From NCBI RefSeq assembly GCF_010093815.1, contig NW_022985551.1, positions 192,832-256,831 of the forward strand: a stretch of 64,000 nt of DNA, read 5' to 3'. The notes under the pieces were generated by a model. It made no database searches and was not told the origin of the DNA. It saw only the letters and a program-made list of their open reading frames with translations. Source of the stretch: Pseudovirgaria hyperparasitica (Eukaryota > Ascomycota > Dothideomycetes > Acrospermales > Acrospermaceae). Numbering within the stretch: position 1 is the first letter of the stretch; each line of letters opens with the position of its first letter. Positions 55,298-64,000 of the stretch are shown piece after piece. The position numbers were made by a program, and so were the translations under genes.

Positions 55298-58169
55298 ATG
55301 GAAGCTTTAGAGGCCCAGATCGCTGTGCGTGTCTCTCCTCAGCCCAATAGCTGAGTACTGACTGTCACAGGATTTGCAGGAAAAGATCACACAAGCTCCA
55401 ACACAAAGCCAAGCTCTTAAGCTTGCGCTTAGATCTGCTGACCTTTGTATCGAAGCCATCAAAGTCGCGAAAACAGAGCCGAAAAGAGAAGAGCTGCGCG
55501 GCAAAGCGAACTCGTTGATAGGTCAAGCTGAGTCCATCAAACACGAAAAGGCCTGGAGACCTTCACCGACTGTCGCGGAAATCACCAGTGCGATCAAGAG
55601 TACGACTCTCACGCACGTGGAACCAAAGCCATCAGCTTCCACGGAAGTACCTGTAGCTAAGATTCGAAAGTTAGAAGGTCCCAAAACTACTCGTGAGCTA
55701 TCCGCGGGCGAGAAGCTCATTCTGTGGAAAGCGTCGAAGTTGAATGACTCGAACTTTCCTCCCTGGACCGATCCACCTGATGATGCTGAATTCCAAACCC
55801 CTTTCGTGTAAGTTAGCGGTAAGGTCAGAAAGTTTGTAAAGAAACTAAACTACAGCAGAGATCGTGAATTGAAGCTCTCTGAACAACAGAGGGAGCTTTT
55901 CGAAGGCTGGAAGCGGGTCAAAGATGCATTACCTCCCCCAGCATGGCGACTGGCGAATGACATACCGACAGCGTCGGCGTATGAGCTCACCTCAAGTGTA
56001 GATCTCGTACAGGATGCTGCTTCAGACTGTTCAGTCGTTGCAAGTCTCTGCAGTGCAGCAGCTCGGGCACAGCGCAATTTTCCTTGGGTTAGTGGCGATG
56101 CTCGAACTGTGTTATACTTCGGACGCTTCTAAGTACTGACTTTGCCCTCTTTCTAGATCATCTCAGACTCTATTTGGCCACGCTCGCTAGATCGATCACA
56201 TCCTATTGCATCTCCAAATGGAAAATACATTTTAAAGCTCAACTTCAATGGGTGCTGGAGAAAAGTCGTCATCGACGATCGTCTTCCGGTATCGAAGAAT
56301 ACCCGTCTTCTACATGTAGTCGATCGTAAACACCCAGCGCTAATATGGCCAGCGCTAGTAGAAAAAGCATATCTGAAAGTCCGCGGTGGTTATGATTTCC
56401 CTGGTAGTAGCTCATGTAGCGACCTCTGGGCTTTCACAGGATGGATACCTGAACAGATCTTTCTACAGGCGTGAGTGTTCTTCCGTGTTAGTGGAGCTCG
56501 GCTGATCCAAGCTAGCGATGATATCCTCCCTGACGCCCTGTGGAACCGGATCATTCGCGCGTTTCGCTTCGGTGACGTGTTTGTGACTGTTGGAACTGGA
56601 CATTTGGCTCGTAAAGAGGAAAACAACTATGGTCTAGTCAGCCGTCACAATTACGCTGTCATTGACATGAAAGGATCCGCTGGCGATCGCATGCTCCTAC
56701 TCAAAAACCCATGGTTAACAGGTACGCAATGGAACAGTAACCTCCAGAAGGGTGCCTCCAGTACCGACATGTCCTTGGATTCTAAAAAGGACGAGAACCG
56801 TCTTGGCATAGCATCTACGACCGACTCAGCACTTCCTGCTGGTTCAGACTGGTTTACCTTTGAGCAGGTCATGTCAAGATTTGAAAGCATCTTCTTAAAT
56901 TGGAACCCAGGTCTCTTCTCCTTCCGACAAGATCTCCATTTTCAGTGGAACATAAAGGTTAAGAGTCCTGCTTCACTCGGAGGTAATCCGCAATTCTCTC
57001 TCGTTACGAAAGCGGATGGCTTTGTGTTCCTCCTGCTGAACCGTCATTTTCAGAATGAGAGACTGGGGAGCGAGGGAAGCTCTGCCGTCGGAGAACTTCC
57101 AACAGGCTATATTAGTCTGACCGCTTATGACAGCAGAGGAGAGCGGGTCCATCTTGACGAAGGTTGTATTGAGAGATCACCTTTTGTCAGCACGCCACAG
57201 GCACTCCTTCGCTTGGATATGAAAGCACATATGGCCAACACTATCGTTGTTGCACAACAAGAGCTACCTCCTATCACATTCGGTTTCAGTCTCTCCGCAT
57301 TCTCGAACGTTGATGTGGAGCTGTCACACGTGAATGAAGAACAGATCTGCAAGGTCGACATCACAGGGGTATGGAAAAGTGGAAGCTCTGGTGGTAGCCA
57401 GTCTTCTTCGAGGTATTATGAGAATCCGCAGTTCGCTCTGACAGTACCAGCTCGAACGTCACTCTCTATGATTCTAGAATCGCCTGCAGATGATATCCCA
57501 ATACATGTCGCCATCGTTCATGGACGAGGTGAGAGGGTCTTCAAACTTCGCAGTCAGGATATCATCGTGCAAGCTGAGACGTATCGCCCGGGCGTCGTCC
57601 TCGCCAATGTCTCCGATCTCGACAGTGGCACTTATACAGTCATCTGCTCCACGTTCGAAGCTGGCCAGCACGCCGAGTTTACACTGACGGCCAACGCAAC
57701 GTGTCGGTGCCTGCTTAGAAAGATACCCACAGAAGGAGCTGGAAAATTCGCTTACAAATTAAACCAGCTTTGCTTCGGCACAGAGAACAGCAAGATGGCA
57801 GCAAACCTTATTCCAAAGAGACAAGTTAAATTCAACATTGTCGCAAGCTTCATCAAAGTTCGCGTTCGGCCTGGCATGGACAGCACGGACTGTGGTCGCA
57901 GTCCTCTCAGAATCACCATCGATGTTGGTCGAGGTCCTGATAAGAAGACGATACTTGCCAGCAACGAAGGTGCTTTTAGTGATGCACAGGTCGTACGGAC
58001 CGACACGGTTGATCTCTACCCTCGACTCCTGGCACACGGCGACTTATGGCTGGTCATGGAGAGGCTCGCCGGACCAGATCCTGGATTCGAAGAGCTTTAT
58101 GAAGTACAGCTATTTATGGACGTTCCCAATGGCGTCCAGCTTGGCAACTGGCGTGGATGGGATGACTGA
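55298..58169 (+). CDS. palB: Calpain-like cysteine protease PalB/Rim13 of the pH-signalling pathway
   Basis: Five exons: 55298-55324, 55371-55807, 55856-56087, 56157-56470 and 56516-58169 (887 aa). PalB (yeast Rim13) is the ESCRT-linked protease thought to process the transcription factor PacC/Rim101 at alkaline pH. An N-terminal MIT-like helical region (KLALRSADLCIEAIKVAKTE) precedes the calpain core. The catalytic Cys is in DAASDCSVVASL, His in VSRHNYAVIDM, and Asn in LLKNPWL. Two C-terminal beta-sandwich-type domains follow, as in PalB. Intron 4 is only 45 nt; its acceptor must be GCTAG at 56515, because an earlier AG leads directly to a stop. Confidence 0.94.
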
Positions 58170-59089
58170 AAGTATACGTGCAGTTCAGAACGAACTATGT
58201 TTCCCAGGAGTGAGACATCAGATGATCTTACAAGTGTATTCCGGACAGACGACATATCTTCTCTAGCATGCTCGATTTGTCGATCGACGATGTATTCGTA
58301 TTAGCCCAAGGAAAGGCCGTTCATTTCCTGTTCGAGTCAACGAATGGTGTCGCATAATGATTAATAGTGGCTGCGAACACGGTGCATATATCTGTCTAGA
58401 GAGCACGCAGCTGTTGCCGGACAGTTGTAAGGATAAGAAGGTCAGTCTGCCAAAGCCCAGCTGCCAGGGAGATGGTGCTGTGGATCAGCGAGAGCGCATG
58501 CGCGTCTGAAAGCTCTCTGAGAACCTGACAGCTCGAGATGCGCAAGCGTGACGGGATGATTGGATGGGGGTGTTTTGAGGCTGTAGACGGAGAATATGTA
58601 TTGCCGCGGTAGTTGGAGCTGCAGAAGATCCATGGACGAGTCCTAGTCGCATTAGTTTGATGGCTATGCTTTGTATAGATGATTAGGAGTGTTTAACTAT
58701 TGATGAACAACATGTTGTAGCCCCTGTGACCAGGCTCGTCGTGGCGTGAAAGCAACACCAGGTAACTTTGTTGCTGGAACTGGTGAACTGGCTTACAGCT
58801 GATCTAATAGCTGATCCCGAATCTGGATCGGTCTATTCATTGGGCTGCGTCATAAGGGACCTCCGCCCGCCTGAACCCATCCCTCCATCCTTGGCGCTAG
58901 GATACGCTCGATAACGATAAGGCATTTCTCCAGACTCCAGCTTCTTCTTTGTTGCTTGACCGCGACTCGCCTCTTCTCAGGCTCCTCTCTCCGCGCATTA
59001 CAGTTCGCATAAGATATCTCAAGCCTCTCGGTCGCGGGCTTCTTTGTTTGTTTCTGTATTTTTCCATATTCCCTTGTTCGCCCGCCATC
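58170..59089. other. Intergenic region
   Basis: About 920 bp with the palB 3' end and the promoter of the oxysterol-binding protein gene. No gene supported. Confidence 0.4.
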
Positions 59090-60916
59090 ATGTCTGAGCC
59101 CACTCCCAGCGTGGGTGCTCCAGACCACCCGACCAACAGCGCGCCAGCGTCGGCATCAAGTTCAAAGCAGCCGTCGAGAGAGACTACGCCAGTGCCTGCT
59201 GGCGGCGAGAAACCGCCAGATGAACAGGGAAAGCTCAGGCTTCTGTTGGGAATCTTGAGGAAGTAAGTAGAGTCGCGCAGAGCCCCTCTGCTACACCTCC
59301 TCAGCACTGCCAGGTGGAAATACCACACCTCTCACACCGCTTGAGCGCAGACACCATGTTAGATCATATACTAAACAGAGCACTGCAGGTTCTTGGGCGT
59401 TGCCGACATCTCAGCAGTGCGCTTTTCGCTCCCCGCTCAACTCATGGAGCCTATTCCTAATCTAGGTACATAAACCCTAGCCTCAACACCAAGACCTCGA
59501 ATACAAGAGCGACGACTGACAAGGACAACTAGAATATTGGAACTACATGGACCGACCGGAGGCTTTTGCAAGGTTATTACCGCCTTCCAGACTCAAAGAC
59601 ACATAATTAATGTAGCAACGCAGCATTGGCGATTCGGAAGATCCGCTAGGGAGAATGCTGGGATGTCTGCGGTTCTGGTTCACAAAAGACTTGGTATGAT
59701 TGTGTTCCTTGAGGGAGCGGAGTGGCTCTCTTACTGAACGGGCGCGCAGAAATACGTCAAGGGGAAGCCGTGTAAGCCGTACAACTCTACACTTGGAGAA
59801 TTCTTCAGGGTATGATCATGATAATATGCTCATGTGGCGGAATTGACTGGCCCGCAGTGCAATTGGGAGGTCGAGGACAATCTTCCAGCTCTAAAGTACA
59901 AAGACGAAGCGCCATCTGGAGGCCCCAGTGGCAAGACCGTAAAGGTTTCCTTTCTGACCGAACAAACATCGCACCATCCTCCCGTTTCCGCTTGGTGGGT
60001 TGATTGTGAAGAGAAAGGCATTATTGCTAGGGGCTATGACCAATTAAGCGCCAAGTTTACTGGAACCAGCATAAAGGTCATACCAGGAAATCACAATGAG
60101 GGAATTTTCATCAATCTTACGAAGCGGGACAATGAGCAATACAAACTCACACATCCAGCTGCTTTCCTTGGTGGACTCATTCGAGGTGAGTTTGTGTCCA
60201 ATCGCTTGTTGGGCGTGATTGACCATATCCTAGGATCACTCAGCATATCAGTCGCTGATACGTGTACCATTACGTGCGCCAAAACCAAAATAAAAACCAT
60301 ATTGACATATCTGGAAGAGGGGTGGCTGGGAAAGGCCCAAAATAAAGTTGAGGGTGTGGTTTTCAAATACGATCCTGAGAACGACAACTGCACCAAAGTA
60401 AAGGACGTGCCCGATAAAGACGTCCTTGCACGGATAGAAGGCTGCTGGCAAGACAAGGTTTACTACTCCTTGGGGAGCCAGCCCTTCGCCAAATCAAAGG
60501 TAGACCACACGACCTACGTCCCTTTTATACAGCCATCTTATGCTAATTGCGTTTCTACCCATCAGGAGAAGATTCTTCTACTCGACGTAAACCCTCTTTT
60601 CCCCGCTCCGAAACTCCTCCCTCCCCAAGAAAAACAGCTCACCAATGAATCACGTCGCTTCTGGCAAGCGGTCACCGATGCCATTGTCTCAAAGCAATTC
60701 TCCCAAGCCACAACGCTAAAGGTCGAAATCGAGGAAAAGCAACGGGAGAAAGCGGCAGAGCGCAAGACTGCAAATATCGAGTGGACACCGAGATTTTTTA
60801 CAGGGGCTGTTACACCTGCCGGGAAGCCAGAGCTCACACCGGAGGGCGAGAAAGTCATGAAGGGATTACATGAAGGCACATACGATTTGGAAGAAAGCAC
60901 GATGTTGGGCGCATAA
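59090..60916 (+). CDS. Oxysterol-binding protein, OSH4/KES1 type
   Basis: Six exons: 59090-59262, 59389-59465, 59533-59572, 59624-59693, 59750-59809 and 59858-60916 (492 aa). Short OSBP-related proteins such as yeast Kes1/Osh4 exchange sterol and PI4P between membranes, mainly at the Golgi. The fingerprint is EQTSHHPPVSAW. Other family segments are FLGVADISAVRFSLPAQLMEP, EYWNYMDRPEAF, GEFVSNRLLGVIDHILG and NIEWTPRFF. No PH or ankyrin domain is present. The first ~45 residues are a Ser/Pro-rich extension. Exons 2-5 are tiny (40-77 nt), which makes this gene easy to mis-annotate. Confidence 0.93.
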
Positions 60917-62013
60917 GTTTGGGGGACGAATGCATGCTAGACCAGCCGCCCTTTTCTTTTTGAATATAGACGCACTCGGGGGTTTGTCGAAACGACTACC
61001 CTCGGCATATTTTTTTGGCCGTGGAAATTGTGCGACGTGTAGCTGGCGTTGAGGTCTTGTATATGGGTTCTGCATGACTGATTTATATAGGCTTCCGTAT
61101 TGGTAGAACAACTCCCGAACAGGCATTCCTTGATTGCCTGCAAGACGATGACACATTTGACCTCAAGATTCTGGAAGAATAGTGAATCAGAACTCAGTGT
61201 CTTCTCGCTCGTGGTGAAAGTATCACATTCACTCAATAACCTAGCTCCCGACTCGCACAGTATAGAAAATTCTCCAGCAGCCGCCCAATTCGCAAAACAC
61301 GCACGCATTTCATACTCCAGCCATGCACGTACACAGCTCGGCACTGCAAAACTCAGCTAATCAACCAGATGCTTCCCTCCTTAGCGACCCCCGACCCCTG
61401 AATCCTTCTTCTTCTCCACCACCATCACATACCTACCGCGCAACGTCACCCTAGCAAGTACGACGAACAAATCACCAAACAGCACCAGACAAGCTCAACA
61501 AACAACCCGCTACCCGCATCAGAAAAACCCGACCATACTAAACCCACGAAACACCCTTCCGATCCCCAGCAACCTGCCCTCGCACCTCACACCGCGCGGC
61601 ATCGCCAAACCCGCTATCTCAAAGGCGTAGGTAGGGCTGTCCATACTCGCTACCGCTGCCTCTTTCCCCCCGTCCCCGACCCGCTCAGGGGTATGCATGC
61701 AGTGTAGTGTAGTGTAGTGTAGTGCAGTCGCTCACCCGCCTGTCAGTCGTACCTGGGGCGTGCGTGCGTGCGTTGTCGGAGGTATCCGAGATGGGACTAT
61801 TGGGCGTGGCTGGGGTGCGGCGTGTTTGTCGGGGTGTTGTGCGTAGTAGGGCGTGGATGATGGGGTCGTGGATCTTGGGGTTGGTATTGGGGTAGAAGAA
61901 TGTTGACATTGGGGTTACGAGGATGTGCTGTTTTTTGGTTGATTGGGGTGGGTTTTTGGGGGGCTTTGGGCTGTGAGATGGGGGGATGGGGTGGAGGGGG
62001 CTTATGGGTGGGT

Positions 62014-62134
62014 AGGGAGGTAGGGAGGTAGGGAGGTAGGGAGGTAGGGAGGTAGGGAGGTAGGTATGTATGTATGTATGTATGTATGTATGTATGTATG
62101 TATGTATGTATGTATGTATGTATGTATGTATGTA
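62014..62134. repeat. Compound microsatellite (GGGAGGTA)n then (TATG)n
   Basis: About 50 bp of GGTAGGGA units switch directly into about 70 bp of uninterrupted TATG units. Confidence 0.95.
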
Positions 62135-62196
62135 TTTTGGTTTCATGTCTTGCATGTGAGTTCACTGGGGCGGGATTGTCTAGATATTTCGAGTGC

Positions 62197-62362
62197 TTGT
62201 TATGTCAAGTGTTGATTATTCCAACTGCTGACTATTCTGAGTACTATTGTACTAAATACTGATTATATTGAGTGCTGATTATCCTGAGTACTGATTATCT
62301 GGAGAGTTGAGTATTCCAAGTGCTGACTATCCCCAGTGCTGACTACCCAAGTGCTGAGGTAA
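62197..62362. repeat. Degenerate ~18-bp repeat array
   Basis: About nine imperfect copies of a unit like GAGTGCTGATTATCC, with variants AAGTGCTGACTATCC and GAGTACTGATTATCT. Confidence 0.75.
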
Positions 62363-63860
62363 ATTTTTGGAAAGACCAAGGAATACCAAACACGGGAAGC
62401 TGCTCGGTAGTCTCTTCACATATGGGCCGTGTCATATCAAATCCGTCCCGTCTGTTCCGTTATCAGTTCAACTTTATGTTTTGTGGGCTGCTGACAGCGG
62501 CGATATCCATCATGGCTATGATAGTCAAGGTTGACTCTGGAATGCAAGGGAGGTTTCGTGACTACAGTGCGAAGCTGACGGCAATAGGCAAGCTGCGAGC
62601 CAACCATATGTGCATTGTGTGACGCAATGGCGATGAGTTCATGTGATTGAGGCCTCTATGGTTTCAGAATGTACTGTTGGTTCCCTATGATCGCCACTAT
62701 CTCCACAATGATAGGCGGAGTCTCGGTATTTGACGATCTCATTGCCAGGTTGTCTGGCTTCGAAAGTGTCCAAGCCATCCTGTTCTACATTCACTTTTCG
62801 AGTATATCAGCCAATCGCAATTATCGGAAGGTGTTGGATCGTGACGAGATTACCAATGAAGCGCTACAGTTGCACTATAAACTGTGCCCCAAATGGTTCG
62901 CTGTGTGATATTTCTCATAGTATCTCGCGACTAGATAGGTGTTGTACTGTTTGCATACTATTTGGTATTAGGGTCTATCTCTGCGGAAATCACGCCACTC
63001 ATTTATGCTTGGCAAACGGCAGGAGATACGAAGAGAAAGCGATTAGTTCGGTCGAAAAAGTCCGAGGCGATTGGACTATGATAACATCACTCGATGCGTA
63101 GCTCCTTTCGTTCGTCGGCATGTATACCGGGATTGTATGAATGAAATAGGGATGTAGTAGTCGCTATAGGTACTAACCGGCTGACGGTCTGAAGTCACGT
63201 CATCGGGCTGTTCCTATACGGACCCAACACCAGGATCCGCTGTATCGGGGCAGGGGCTGCTCTAGGATACGATCTTGCTTGCTATCCTAGCTGGAACTCT
63301 TATGCACGATCGCTTCTGTCTTGCATTTCTGGACCGCCGACACCCACAGAAGACGCGAAGAGTGGGGCAAGTCGGCCGACGTTATCGATATGCATACACA
63401 TGATTGGAAAGAAAGAGCTCGGAGAGAGCGCCGAAGAGGGTAACGGAAACATGTTGGCTGTTGGTAAATACGGGTTTGCCGACATGAGCCACGTACAGAA
63501 GGAAGAATTCAGCCCGGTGTGTTGGAGTAGGGCCGTGATAAGGCCACACGGCTTATACTTAGGTGAGATGGCGGACGCGTTGCTGATGGATGTATGGTCA
63601 GTGGTATGTGCGTGAGTGAGTGAGTGAGTGAGTGAGTGAGTGAGTGAGAGTGGAGTGCTGATGAAAAAAGCAAAATACCTGGTGGTGGCATGGTAGGGCG
63701 GGAAGAATAGTCCATGCGATTTAGACCTCCATCATCTCCGTCCAAGAAAGTGATGAGCGGGATCTACTAACCGGTTATAGACTAGCTCTTCAGCCTTAAA
63801 TCCACGTCTGTCAACTCGATCTTCCCCAGTCACGAGCTCCTCTATCATCTTCACTCTATC

Positions 63861-64000
63861 ATGACTCTCAAGTTTATGATTGCACGGAGGCGCTATTTCC
63901 GCGGTTTAGCATTATACGACACGCGATCAGGGTTCCCTTACAACGCTACGGTTTCCGTCTCCTGTCGCAATGATGAACCCATCTCTCCGAACAAAGGCAA
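63861..64000 (+). CDS. Possible start of a gene running off the window (weak)
   Basis: An ATG at 63861 opens a frame with no stop to the window end (46 codons, MTLKFMIARRRYFRGLALYD...). The basic start could be a mitochondrial presequence. Nothing else supports it. Confidence 0.2.
   Translation, partial: MTLKFMIARRRYFRGLALYDTRSGFPYNATVSVSCRNDEPISPNKG

Larger units (their letters stand above)
60917..63860. other. Gene-poor 2.9-kb region with simple repeats
   Basis: After the OSBP 3' end no ORF has family support, splicing support or a signal peptide. It holds (AGTGT)n near 61703-61723, the GTAGGGAG/GTAT block and the degenerate repeat (both listed separately), and a (GAGT)n run near 63613-63648. 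Confidence 0.5.

Noticed and set aside
61685-62165. Thr/His/Tyr repeat ORFs on the minus strand
   Set aside because: Translation of the TATG and GGGAGGTA microsatellites.

Overview
The window is nuclear DNA from a filamentous ascomycete (Pezizomycotina; the gene set fits Dothideomycetes or a near relative, but I cannot fix the species). The evidence is short introns of about 45-70 nt with GT-AG ends and CTAAC/CTGAC branch sites, genes on both strands, and a typical mould gene set: NoxB NADPH oxidase, the PalB calpain of the pH pathway, an RTA1 protein, a three-domain laccase, pectin methylesterase and a DUF2434 protein. Exon coordinates were worked out by hand from splice sites and reading-frame continuity. 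In each multi-exon model rated 0.5 or higher the exon lengths sum to a whole number of codons.

Layout. From 1 to 28 kb the window is mostly conserved housekeeping genes: the end of a proline-rich protein, an AT-hook/coiled-coil protein, HRD1 (ERAD ubiquitin ligase), a glyoxalase-fold protein with a very long disordered tail, EMG1 (18S rRNA methyltransferase), a 2-oxoglutarate/Fe(II) oxygenase, SMC6 (eight exons), an F-box-like protein, a small charged protein divergent from noxB, noxB, and a second F-box protein. From 28 to 47 kb the character is accessory: AT-rich stretches, a small secreted effector-like protein, DUF2434 and RTA1 membrane proteins, a laccase, a tRNA-Pro and several orphan genes. 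From 47 to 61 kb housekeeping returns: a SIRT5-type sirtuin, a small mitochondrial membrane protein, pectin methylesterase, homocysteine S-methyltransferase, a peroxisomal ATP carrier, PalB and an oxysterol-binding protein. From 61 kb to the end there is almost no gene signal, only microsatellites and a degenerate repeat.

Main discovery candidate. Four small genes between 30.9 and 39.8 kb (30884-31352, 36876-37784, 37964-38434, 39420-39826) appear to be divergent members of one unnamed family. Each has a phase-1 intron at the same place, directly after a hydrophobic pair (IL, LL or II), and the split codon is G|A-N in all four. The next 15 residues align without gaps, and all share an amphipathic C-terminal helix; three of the four also share a (H/G)-D...S-x-S-Y/T-Y type core. 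Three of them (B, C, D) lie in tandem on the minus strand. I do not recognise the family and assign it no function.

No transposon, virus-like element, CRISPR array or rRNA gene was recognised.
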